Below are positions 36,557-48,211 of a stretch of DNA of 64,000 nt, piece after piece (the stretch's first letter is position 1; each line of letters starts with the position of its first letter). The position numbers and the translations under genes are program-made. The stretch is from Quillaja saponaria (taxonomy: Eukaryota; Streptophyta; Magnoliopsida; Fabales; Quillajaceae): assembly GCA_029379385.1 (NCBI GenBank), contig CM055608.1, forward strand, positions 17,606,350 to 17,670,349. The letters are read 5' to 3'. A model generated the notes under the pieces. It did no database searches, was not told the origin of the DNA, and saw only the letters and a list, made by a program, of their open reading frames with translations.

Positions 36557-36748
36557 ATGGGTCCTTCACAAGGGTCTACGTTATCAACCAATGTGGTTGA
36601 GTTAGTAAATAATTCATCTGTACATCGAGATGTCTCCTACCTTGATAGTATGCTTATATATGTTAAGGAATTAATTGCTAGAGGAGTTGCTAGTGCATTT
36701 TCTAGGATTGTCGTGATGCCTCTGGAACAAGTTAAAGTACTTTGGCAG
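36557..36748 (+). pseudogene. First coding exon of a mitochondrial carrier, captured in an LTR
   Basis: Mitochondrial carriers are six-helix inner-membrane exchangers. The 64 codons before the CAG|GTGAAG donor-like site (36749) read as a carrier N-terminus. After a Ser-rich leader comes YVKELIARGVASAFSRIVV, then MPLEQVKVLWQ. This matches the first helix and the signature PX[DE]XX[KR] (here P-L-E-Q-V-K) of the plant CoA/ADP carrier group, which usually reads VKELIAGGVAGA and APLERVKILLQ. The Gly-to-Arg, Gly-to-Ser and Ala-to-Met changes hit helix-packing positions, suggesting relaxed selection. The frame then runs 12 codons into intron sequence and stops at 36787. The other five helices are absent. 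The exact carrier subfamily (CoAc1/Graves-carrier-like) is less sure than the superfamily. Confidence 0.78.
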
Positions 36749-39573
36749 GTGAAGTGTCAAAGCTTCAAGCAGAAACTATTGAAATGATTTAACATGTAGT
36801 AAAAAAGTAGTTTCAAAGTTCATGGGAATAATTAAATATGAGGGGAACCAATATATATATATATAGATATAAAAATTCATATCTTTCAATTATACTAAAA
36901 TATGCATTTAAGGAGTTTGACAAAATGCTTGAAAAGAACTAGTTAAATTTTTTTAAGTAAAACTTGATATATTTAATTTCTTGGTAGTTAGCTATCATGG
37001 AATTTTGAATTAAAAGTTCCTAATCAAGAGTAAATAGTGATTGGTTAATGTTGTGGGTTAAGAAGTTAATGAAAGTGAGTAATAGGTATGAACAAGGAAG
37101 GGTTAGTTGTGAGTGAAGTGTTGGAATATTAGAGTTAAGGGATGTAGGGCCAGATTTCATAAGTCAGAGAAATCTTGTGTTTCGGGTGCTTTCAGGGATG
37201 AATTAAATTAAGAGTTCGAAATAGAAAGTGTAGCTTAGGGTCTTGGAATGTTGTCTACAAAATTTTGTAGCTTAGTTCCAAGTATGTTGTTAGTTAGAGC
37301 TGTTAGACTCCGGCTAGGTCATGCAAGATTTTCAGTGCCCTGTTTTCGGTTCATGTAGGTAATTGAGTGGGTTAAAGACTAATTTTAGAAAAAATTTCTA
37401 AATAATAAAGATCTATATACTTGTCTATTAATAAACCCAACAAACAGAATTAGATTTTGTTTTTCCTAGGGAAAATTATGTTCAATTAACTAAGGTAAGG
37501 TCAAACCTGTCAAAATCCTACGTTTTGTAGAATTTGATGCAACTTCAAAGAATAAACTGCATTGATATACAAATCTAAAAATTACAAATGGTATACCATT
37601 ATAAATCTCTATGTGTCTAGTATTTAATAAATTTTACGAAAATGGATTTGGAATTTTCTAGAGGAAGATATGACTGTTAAAGTGAACATTGGTCCAAACC
37701 TCGAGTTTGGACAGTTTCAACATCTTTAACTCACTTGCGTTTTATAACTTTTCTAATAGTTTCTTTCTACTCTATCCATTATCAAGACATCTAAAATGTT
37801 GTTTTATTATCAAGCTTAATAGAAAACTTTCATAAAGAAACCTATATAAGTTGAGATATAAGCTTAGTAATTAAAAGATTATAACGATAACGTTTATGAA
37901 CTAAGTATTATTTGAAAATATGAATTTCAGTTCCAGATTTTAATCAGAACCTAATGAGACGCGTGAATGCAAGTGTAAGTGACAAATGAGATTGGTTAAA
38001 GGTGAGTGGTTAATTGTTACTCTTGGGGCTATATTATTATGTGTAATTATATGTGTATTTAAATAAAGGTGCAAGCAATGTTTTAGTGAGTTAATTGAAT
38101 CATGCTTGTTTGAAATTGTTTGTGGTTGATAAAGGCCAACAAAATAAGATTCTTTTGGGCAATGATTTTTATTTTGAAATTTAAAATCTATGTGCACTTA
38201 GGGTATCCTTATTTAAAATCACGAGAAATTCTGATTCTGATAAATATTTTTTTAAAGTGAGTGCTCAACCTCAATGGGATGAATTATGTACGGAGATTAA
38301 TTTATTATGCAGGCAGGTAAATACTTAACAGGGGATGATACTGTTGTGCGAGGCTGAGTTACTCGTTGGCTTTTTGTTTGCTTTGTGTGCTGTAATTACT
38401 CTGATTTATTTGTGATTCTATGAATTATATAAGTTGTGAATTTGTGACGATTAGAAATGTGCACGTGTATTTCTAATTAAATCATGATGTTATTTTATAT
38501 ATATTTGTATTGAGTGATGCTAGTACTCTGTGGGTACGATTTTTCACTCACGAAGTTCGTAGAACTCATCCCTCTAGTGGATAATATTTTTTTCAGAAGT
38601 CCAATATATGGTGCCACCGAGTTTGTGACCTGCCGACAGAGTACGACATGGTATTTTTCCAAGATCTCAAACTTGAAGTTAAGGATAAAAGTTGCAGTCA
38701 TACTAGAATGGTGGAATGTTTAATTTTGTATGATATAATAGTCTAGATATTTGTCCTGTGTCGTTGTATGAAATTAGGAACACATATGTCATATTTTGAG
38801 GCATGTTACATAAATTTTTAGTAAGTTGTTATTTGTTTCAGAAAACAAACTTTTACAGTGAATTTCTATTTTATAAAAGTTACTTTTATTCTTTAGTTGG
38901 GTCAAGAGTCATGGTTGTTACTTTGTTTTGAAGTCAGGGTTATGGAGGTTTGGTTATCCAATCTTTTGGCCAGTCATGCCTCCATGAAAGGTGTGACAAA
39001 TCACCTCCTCAGGGCTGCCACCACTTGGATGGAAAGGAAATCAAGCAGGCTAGCTAGCATTGATGCAAGCTACTGCTGAAGTCCATACTATCTGCTACCC
39101 TACTGAAACTCCAAGGCCAACTGCTACTCAATTGAAGCTAAGGCTAAGTAAGGCAAGATAAATGAACAAGAAGGAAATAAGAGGAATTGAATGGCAAGAA
39201 CAAAACAAAACAAAACAAAAGGGCAGCAGCAAAATTGCTACTGTTGCAACAAACTAAGTGGAATACCAGCCCCAATATTCACCTAAAACACTCACCAACG
39301 ATTTACCTAAGAAGAGATTGAAGGAGTCTTATAAGAGTCCTGAAAGTAGCTACCCAAAATAGGACTAGTGGTGGCTGAAACTCAGAGTCAGCTGCCACAT
39401 AACTGAGATAAGGAGGAGTACCACAAGTTGGGTGGAACTGCAAGGCCAGAAGGTATTAAATAATAACATATTTAACTATATTTTTATTTAATTAACTTGT
39501 TTATTTTATAACGTAAATTTAACCATTGCATCTAAACTCGATTTTTTTCCCGTTATCAGGTTGTCACATTTAC

Positions 39574-40063
39574 AATTCCCATCCAACCTCCTTTCCCAAT
39601 TGTGGTAGCTTGTAACTCCTCCTCCTCCTAGCTATGTGGTAGCCCCTGTTTTGTTTTGTAGCAACCGAGAAGTGGATCACCTTATGCCTTGCCTTCTGTC
39701 CATCAGTGTGTAGCATCAACCCACCCTTGACAACAACAATTTTCCATACTTAGTAGCAACTTGAGTTGCCCTCTTCAGCTCCTAACAAGCTACTTGGCTA
39801 CCTTTGTTTGAAGTAGTCTCTAACTACCTCAAATCCAAGTGCTTAGCTAGCTTTTGTTAGAATTAATTGTTGCTCCTTTTGTTTTGTTTGAGGGTTTAGA
39901 TATTGGGTTGAGTGAGTGTGAAAAAGGGTATGAACAAAAAGTATAATTGAGTGAGTGGGTTAAGATATTGCTGCTCTTTATTTTATTTATTAATGTTTCA
40001 CCTATATACAAAATTTACACACAAAATTTCTAAAACATAATACTAATATATCAAGTTATAACA
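39574..40063. mobile_element. Right arm of the head-to-head LTR structure
   Basis: Resumes the sequence interrupted at 32016 and ends with ATATCAAGTTATAACA, the reverse complement of a family A 5' end. The end is preceded by AAATTTACACACAAAATT, as seen at other reverse-strand copies. No good target duplication (ACTTT at 31800-31804 against TATTT at 40064-40068). Confidence 0.5.
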
Positions 40064-42579
40064 TATTTCATACATCATGATTGCAGTTATCAATCAATAC
40101 AATTAATTAGGTGAATATGGTGATAGTAGTGTTTCATAATTAAAGGAAGCCATTATTTGTTTACAAACCTTGTGTCAAGGGTGCATATTAGTTCTTAATT
40201 AGTTGAATATGGTGATAGTTGGTGTATCATAACTCAATTGAGACACTCAAAGAAGAAATAGAGTTACTTCAACTCAAGAATGAAAAAGGCAAAACTATTC
40301 TTTGGATGAGATAGAATTTATGTTCGAAATGTAGGCAAAGAGTTTAGTTCATGAATGGATTTTTTGGTACCTTGGTTCATTTTGTGGAATCGATGAAGTT
40401 TCTGGTAATGAATAATGAATTTGGAAACTATTATACAAAAAGGAATACAAGAGTTTTCTATTTAACAATGTTATTTGAGCTTCACCAAACTTCTTGTTGT
40501 CTATCTTCTTTGTTGTATACTATATTGTTTATCAATATCATCCATCTTGTTAGGTTTGCACCTCAGGAACCAATAAGTTTGGTGAAGCTAAGCCTAATAA
40601 TTAGCAAGTAAAAGCTTCTTTGATAGAATAGCCACAAAAATGTTACAAAGCTTATAGGGAAACCAAGGGATATAAATTATAACAAATTGATTATCAAAAA
40701 CAGGGAGGAAGAACTCACAAATCAAGTTGAATTTCTATTGGCTTTCCCGTAACAGAGAAAACCAATATCATATTCTTTCTATGCATTAAAAATGTTGAAG
40801 AACTAAATTCTTTACTATTAACTATTAACTCCTGATTTAATGTATGAAATGTGATGAGTTTTTCTTAGTTATAAATTGAATATGGTAGATAGTAGCAGCC
40901 ACAAGAAAATTCTAAATGTGACTAAAATATGAAAATATTTAATTTCTTTCCATTTATTTAAAAATAACATATAAAGATGTTTATATGATATTAAAGTCAC
41001 AAAGTCTCAATTCTCAACAATATGCTAGATGTGTCAAGCAAAACGAAAAAAAAAAATAAAAAATGGATGGTGCATACTGTACATAAGATTCCTCTAGCTA
41101 ATTGGTGACATGCATATAAGAGTCCTCAACTCGAAAAAGTGTTTAAGAATCTAAAATAGCAAGGATGATAGATGATAGATGTATGATATGAAAAGTAAAC
41201 TGACTAAGCAAGATTGTTATGTCAAACTGAAATTGCAAGTATGAAATATCTACTTCTCCAAATACATAGCAGCTTTCTTTATCTTATCACTAAGCAAACC
41301 CAAAAAAAAAAAAAAACCATACAAAATAAAAATATTTAAGAAATGGTTCTAATTACTATGAGCTTGACATTATAAAATATTATGAAATGTTATTATTTTA
41401 TATTTTTATTTGTTTTCAAGACGAGTATAGAAGCCTGAAGAAAGAATTCATGTTTAACTCTCAGTTATGATTGTTAGTCACATAATAAATTACTTAAACA
41501 ACACAAATAGAAGTGTTTGTATCTCTATTATCCTGTACAAGAAATCTAGTTGCAGGTTATGTATAAATCACCGCAGCAGATTATCAATGCTACCAAACTC
41601 AAAAAATGTTCCAATTACCTTAGGCAGTGGTGAGCTTTTGAAGAGGAACTTTATAGAGAACAGAAAAGATTTCACATTTGAAAGAAGGAAAAAAAAATTC
41701 CAAGAAATAAGTTTTGCATGTATAAAGCCTATTCATAAGAGCTAAAAAATGAGATTAACAGTAGGGAAAAAGCTTGGTTTTTTAAATTTGAACAATTGAT
41801 AGATCAAAAATAGTACACAGTGGAGATTTTGATAAACAAATAAGCAAATAACCTAAGTTGGATTCCATTCCCAGTGTCAGCCACTTGCAGCTGAATCTAT
41901 AGTTAATGAAGGAAAATCAGTCCCTCAGATCCTTGACCTGTTCCTCTCCAAGATATTGCTCCAAAGAATTCCAATGAGAAAATATAAGGAAACATATCTA
42001 TGTGGAATTTCCTTATTTTCAACAGTTATCGTTGAGCGTTGAGGACTGGGTGTCTCTATCTGCTATACATCTTTTGTATGGGACAAAACTTTTTGTATAG
42101 TTTTCAAAAAAAAATTTCTTATTTTAAATAAGGTTGAACTCTCACTTGGTGCAAATCTTTTAAAATTACTATAGGTCTCATTCTTTGATTTATCACCCTT
42201 TCTCCATCATTTATTAAATTTGGTGAATGGAACTTTTGTTTGCATATAAAATTCAAGGACTAACATTGCTTAAAGGCATATCAATAAAGATACCACTTAT
42301 GTAGGAATTATGACAAACACCTAGTCTACCTGCTAATCTGCATCACATTACTCTCCATAGGAAATGGAAATGTAAACCTATATTACACTCTACAAACTAT
42401 TATTGAGAGTAGAAAAAAGAACAAATTAATCACTTTGGGAAAAAAAAAAAGAAAAAAAAAATGATGACTTTAGGGCAAAGATAAGAACACAACCACTGTC
42501 AACCCCAATAACAATTATCCCCATCCCAATAATCCATTAAATTTCAATATATTAGAAATGGTCATGTTCCAAAGAGTGA
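40064..42579. other. Non-coding stretch, no element recognised
   Basis: AT-rich. A phrase GAATATGGTGATAG occurs twice (about 40113 and 40205). The frames 40351-40611 and 41467-41745 show no known domain. On the minus strand near 41970-41920 a short frame (SLEQYLGEEQVKDLRD) looks protein-like but is isolated. A poly-A run lies near 41303-41316. Confidence 0.35.
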
Positions 42580-42584
42580 CCTTG

Positions 42585-45500
42585 TGTCACACCCTTTACT
42601 GGGGCATGACTAGGCCGGAGGATTGGGTAATCAATCTACTGTAACCTTGACTTCGAACCAAAATAACAAACTTGACTTATAACCCAACTAAAGAATAAAA
42701 CTAGCTGTTCTAAAACAGAAGTTCACTGTAAAAGTTTACTTCCTGTAATAATTAACAAGTTACTGAAAATTTTGGCAGAGGTTTCCTGTAATACGAAACA
42801 TGCCTCAAAATAAAAATAAATAGTTTCATGATTTTACACCACAATAACATAAAAATAACAAGGAGCTTTACTCTGACCACATCACAACCCAGACAAATAA
42901 GTACACACTTACATCTTTCGAAATTAGACACCCCCACAGTTCTAGTGTGACTGCAAATTTTCATCCTTTAACTTCAAGTCTGAGATCCTGATATTACCTT
43001 GCCATACTCAATCAGCAAGTCACAAGCTCGGCTACACCATATAACGAACTCCTGTTACACAATCCATCCCACCATGGCTGAGAACTCAATTTTTAAAAAA
43101 AACATTTATTAGACTCAGAATTTTCTTATGATTTTAAATCAGACATCCTAGGTGCACTTGGATTTTTAATTTCTGATATAAAAGTCGCTTTTCATAAAAA
43201 TCTCAATTTGTTAGCTCTTATCAACCACAACCAATGTCAAACACAACAATCAATATCAAACAAATATAATTTAAATAAATTACTGAAGTACTCTACTTGC
43301 TTATTTTCTATATATCATGCATATTCAAATAAACATATAATTACACATACTAATCTAGCCCCTAAAGGCAGCAATTAACCACTCATCCATAACCAATTCC
43401 ATTCGTCACTCACACTTGCGTCCACACATCTCATCAAGGTCCACATTAGCATTCGGAACTGAAATTCATATACCCAAATAATATTTAGTTCATAAATGTT
43501 ATTGTTATAATTTTTTAGTTACTAAGCTTATATCTCAATTATATAGGTTTCTTTATGTAAATTTTTCATTAAGCTATTACATGCCATTTAACATAAATTG
43601 GACTTTATGTAAAAGGGTTAATAATGAAAGGACATTTGAAATGTCTTGACAATGCATAGGGTAGAAGAAATCATTAGAAAAGATAAAAAGCACTTAGTGA
43701 GTTAGAGATGTTGAAACTGTCCAAACTTGGGGTTTGAACCAGTGTCCACTTTAACTATCATATCTTTCTCTAGGAAACTCTGAATCCAGTTTCGTGAAAT
43801 TTATAAAATACTAGATACATGTAGCTTTATAATTGTGTATCATTTGTAATTTTTAGATTTGTATATCAATATAGTTGTTTGAAGTTACATCAAATTCTGC
43901 AGCACGCAGATTTTTGACAGCTTTGACCTTACCTTAGTTAATTGAACATAACTTTCTCTAGAAAAAACAAAATCCGATTCCATTTTTTGGGTTTATTAAT
44001 AGACAAGTGTATATATCTTTATGATTTAGAAACTTTTCCTAGAATATGTCATGAACCCACTCAATTTCTTACATGAACCAAAAATAGGGTACTAAAAATC
44101 CTGCAGGACCTAGCTGCAGTCTAACAGCTCTAACTAACAATAATCTTGAAACCAAGATACAAAATTTTGTAGAAAACATATCAAGATCCCAAGCTTCACT
44201 TTCTCTTTTGAACCATTGATTTAATTCAGCCCAAAAGGCACTTGAAATACATGATTTTTCTAATCTACGGAATCTAACCCTGCAACCCTTCACAAGCCAC
44301 TTAACTTCATTTCCCAACACTCTCAAGCTCCAATTCATACTCCTCATATATCTAGTTATTCAAAGATTCTACTTTATATAATTTATGACTAAACTAATCC
44401 ACTTTCATATTTTCCAATTAGATATTTAACAATAGATGCTTACATAATTTAAATTACATGTAACTATTAACATTTAACTTTTATTGTTCATCTTAACCAA
44501 AACTTATAGATAACTTACTTTTATGATTGTAGATGTCTATATATCACCAATCTACCCTAAGCCTATAGTTCTCCATTTTATTTATAAACTAACTATTAAA
44601 TTTCAATTTCAAGCCTATATCAAAAATTCATCATAATTATAGTAATCCTATAATTTAACTATACCAATCTAACCCTAACATAATTAAATCTTAAACTTTT
44701 ACCTTCCATACAATTCATTCTTAAGTCTAAGCTAATCCATTATTAATAACATTATAAAGATCAAAATGCTAAGGTTGGATATATTAACATATGTATACCT
44801 TGCTCCTTCACTAGTTTAAGTTTACCCTTGAATCAAAGGGTACAAGGCAATAACAAATCCCACATAAAGGCAGAGCTACTGCCTTACACACCCTCCCTCT
44901 TGGTTGAATTTTCCTAGAGCAGCTTCCCACCTTTGGCTGCTGCACTCCTTCATGGATGTTCCACGGCAACCAGAAGAGAAGATCAAAAGATGAAATGCTA
45001 CCAACCCCACTGAACAGCCAAGACAAGGCATGGCTACACTTTAGCTACTGTCCATATTTCATTTCAATTCCTTCTCTAACACCGCCACACCCCAAGCACA
45101 AAGGTTTACCCACCAAAAGTCAGGAGGTACTGCTACAAGGAAATAAGCTTACTACCAACAAAACCAAAGCACTTCTTGGCAACAAGACAAGAGGAGCAGA
45201 GGCAACATGGAAGGGCAAAACAGAGTGATATCCCTTGGAGTGAAGAGGAATTGATTTCCATTTCCAGGACCATGGGATTCAAGCTGACCATATGGTAAAT
45301 TCCATAGCAGAATTATAAAGAAGAGCATGGTAGAGATGGTTTGGAAGAATAGGAAAACGACACACATAGAAGACAACACCACAAAACTCACGCAGCCAAG
45401 AAAATGGGGCATCACACCGCTGCAACTCATGGAGGTCAAGAAGGATAATACGCTTCTATGGATTAAAAGGCAGAAAATTGTAAAAGAAAGAAGAACTAGG

Positions 45501-45966
45501 CCCCCTCCCAGTGCACAATTTTTGAAGAGTCTAGAACAAGGGAGGAAGGAAGCTCACGGCACCAAACAAAAAAAATCTCCTCCTCCCTATAGCGAAGTCG
45601 GGACAAAGACACTAAAAAATAAAATAAACCACACACACAACAATATAAAATTGTTTAATTAAAAGGTGGAGATTAAAGGTCTAAATTTATGTGTGTGTGT
45701 ATATATATATATTATAATTATTTTCTAATTGATTTCTTTTTAGATTTCACTCAACAATAAAATTTACATAATCATTTTTCAAGTTTTAGGTTACCCAATA
45801 ATGTAATAAAGATTAATTCATAATTACATGTATAAATATACCAATGGTTGTTTATTATTATTATTATTTTTTTCCACATAAACTTTAATTCATCTCGTCC
45901 CACCAAGTTACGTACGAAACATTTTTAAAATGTACGTAAAAATATCGAATTATGAGGGTTATAACA
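42585..45966 (-). mobile_element. Family A solo LTR, reverse strand, internally deleted
   Basis: A 3382-bp LTR, minus strand, from TGTTATAACCC (45966) to GGGTGTGACA (42585). Target duplication CCTTG lies at 42580-42584 and 45967-45971. Near 43057 the alignment jumps from CTCCTGTTAC straight to ACAATCCATCCCACC, so this copy has lost the hairpin module and most of the GC-rich block. The GC-richer stretch 44811-45660 gives several frames (44811-45026, 44956-45228, 45152-45439, 45327-45662) on both strands, none with a recognisable product. Confidence 0.92.
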
Positions 45967-45971
45967 CCTTG

Positions 45972-46182
45972 CAATTATTATCCCAACCTTAAGAACTCAA
46001 AATTCCATTACTCACTCTCTCTCCATTTCTCTTTCTCTCTTCTACAATTTAGGTTCTCACTCTTTCTCATACTTGAAAAATACCCAGAGAGGGAAAGAAA
46101 AGACAATAAAGCAATAAAAGTAAAAAACCTAACCTAGATGGAAGAGGGCAGAGAACAAGCAGAGGAAGGCAAGCACAACAAC
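45972..46182. other. Short flank between the LTR and the hAT element
   Basis: Begins with CT-rich sequence (46009-46045) and turns purine-rich. It resembles a 5'-UTR or promoter-like tract but has no testable feature. ACAACAAC at 46175-46182 is the left target duplication of the hAT element. Confidence 0.4.
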
Positions 46183-46404
46183 CAGTGGTAGACCTAAAAT
46201 TTTTTTTTCCCAATGAAGTCAAAATACTACATAAATAATTTAGATAAAAAAAAAATAAATCACAAACACTAGCTAGCATTAAGGCCTATTGAAAAAGAAA
46301 CTTCAAAAAGTATTTTTTTTATTCTAACTTGTTACAATTGTTCCTTACATGGCCTAATAGTTTGATAATGTAGAATGCCCATTGTCTATACTATCAAATA
46401 TGTC

Positions 46405-48211
46405 TTATTCAATATATGAAACCAAGAAATTATTCAACCGTTCATCTCCCATTCGATTGCGCATATAATTCTTTATAATATTTATCACATAGAAAGATCT
46501 TTCAACACTAGCAGTTCCAACTAGTAAGATCAAAGTCAACTTCACAACCAAACATACTAATGGATACAAAATATATTTTCTCATCTCAACCAGCTTCGAA
46601 GAAACCTCATTGATTCCTTTCACTTGTAAGATTCTCACATCTGAACACATATCTATAATATAATTCTCAAGTTGGCTATCAGGTGCCATTATTTTAGTTG
46701 GAGAAAATTCAAATGGATAAAACTGGTCAAATTTCATAAGCATTTCCTTATTAAAGTCCACAAATGAATCGCTCGGGTCCAAGCATAATACATAAAGTAG
46801 TAGTTAGCATTTGTCTCAGTGAACCAATAATTAAACTCTTGAAGTTGCCTAACAATCACTTGATAATATTAAGTAACTTGGAATAATGTAAATTTGACAC
46901 TTGATCAACTTTGCACCTTGATCACCGTTAAACTAAGAACATGTCATTCATTTTTAGAACCATGATGTTGTTCTTTTCACAAAATAAAGATACTTCAATA
47001 AGAAAAGAATGCCAACCATCAACTCTCATGAATTGTAGTTATTGTTTGAATACTACAACCAATGTCATAGCATTTACAATATCTTAATCATTTCTTAGAA
47101 GTGCCAAAGACAAGTTATTAGTAACCCTCAATATGATTCTCATAAAGTGCAAGTTAAAAACAAAATCAAAGGACTAGAAAGAATTCAACAAAACACATGC
47201 TTCAGCTCTTTGCTTAGAGTTTGTACCTTCTTCCTCAATAATTTCAAGCACCTCAATTAAAAAAGAGAAAATAGTGATCAAGCTAAGTAATGTACTATAA
47301 TATGAACCCCAATAAGTATCTCCTGCTCTTGTTAGAGTATTTTCTTGACTCAAGTCACGACCACGAGAAATTTCACAATTTTTTAATGTTTCATTGGCTC
47401 TATGAAGATCACTTTTATAAAGAATATCTCATCCCTTACATAAAGCTTCAACCACATTTGACAAATTAGAAATCAAATTTAAAAACATGGCAATTCCAGC
47501 ATGTTCTTTTTATAATAGTGACAAGTGCTAATTGAAGTTGATGAGCAAAGTAATCAATATAGAAAGCACATCCATTCTCATTCTGGATCAAAATTTTAAG
47601 GTCATTTTATCACCTTACATGTTATTAGCCCTGTCAAAACCTTGGTCACGTACCCTTGACAAACCCAATTTATGTCTTGCAAAAACTCTCAACAAAGCAT
47701 CCTTATGTGATGAAACACTTGTATTAGACACATGAGTAATGGCAATGAAATGCTCAATTACATGCCGATCCCTCCTTATTCACATGATGTATAACAATAG
47801 CCATTTCCTCTTTACTTGATAAGTGGCAAGATTCAGCAATCAAGATTGCAAAAAATTCATCTCTAAGATTATCCACAATAGCATTACTTGTCTCAATAGA
47901 ACCTGCACCGACAATAACCTTTTAGATATTAGGTGACAAAAGCTTAAGATTTTTACAAGCATTTTTCAGAATCATGTTGTTAACTTCTTCACTATGGTTC
48001 ACAAGAAACTACAACTCAAAAAATTCCCTTGATTACTTGAATCGACTGATTCATCATGCCCACAGAAAGTCAATCCGTGATGTAAAAGAAATAGAACATA
48101 ATCAATAGCTACAGTCAAGTGAATTCGATACTCCCTTTTTAGCTTGATCGAATTGTTTAACAATAGCAACCTGAATACTTTGTTTCTGATTCATTAATGC
48201 TGAGCAGTTTC
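46405..48211 (-). pseudogene. hAT transposase, central and C-terminal part (DUF4371 and dimerisation domain)
   Basis: It continues directly where the N-terminal block breaks. Next to the insertion it reads SALMNQKQSI (family form EALMNQKQSI). Then follow NFFAILIAESCHLSSKEEMA near 47850-47790 (the DUF4371 catalytic region) and YIDYFAHQLQLALV near 47555-47515. ENTLTRAGDTYWGS is near 47340-47300, QRAEACVLLNSF near 47210-47175 and DIVNAMTL near 47085-47060. The last 125 codons (46782-46405) are open: the hAT dimerisation domain, with LTLILLVGTASVERSFYVI and MRNRMGDERLNNFLVSYIE. Many stops and frameshifts lie upstream of that. The two blocks together would encode roughly 750 residues, normal for the family. 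Confidence 0.9.

Larger units (their letters stand above)
35091..38998 (+). mobile_element. Family A solo LTR with a captured gene fragment
   Basis: A 3908-bp LTR from TGTCATAACC to AAGGTGTGACA. Target duplication AATCA lies at 35086-35090 and 38999-39003. After the 5' TA-rich part and pyrimidine-rich stretch (to about 35640) comes roughly 1.1 kb not shared with other copies, which holds part of a mitochondrial-carrier gene. The common 3' part resumes near 36900, with the GC-rich block near 38260-38375 and hairpin module at 38519-38572. Confidence 0.93.
32017..39568 (-). mobile_element. Family A solo LTR, reverse strand, carrying a nested plus-strand copy
   Basis: On the minus strand it begins TGTGACAACC (39568) and ends GGGTGTGACA (32017). 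The flanks are TTTAA (32012-32016) and TTTAC (39569-39573), a target duplication with one change. The nested solo LTR 35091-38998 plus one AATCA copy interrupts it, so the LTR proper is about 3.6 kb. It contains the hairpin module at 32514-32560 and the GC-rich block near 32715-32840. The frames at 32430-32675 and 33658-33930 are chance frames that recur in related LTRs. Confidence 0.85.

Noticed and set aside
40064..40250. Tandem duplication of GAATATGGTGATAG
   Set aside because: Only two diverged copies of about 40 bp. It is too little to call a repeat array or target duplication.
45327..45662. Possible 111-residue protein
   Set aside because: It lies within the solo LTR 42585-45966, overlaps frames on both strands in the same GC-richer stretch, and has no recognisable domain.
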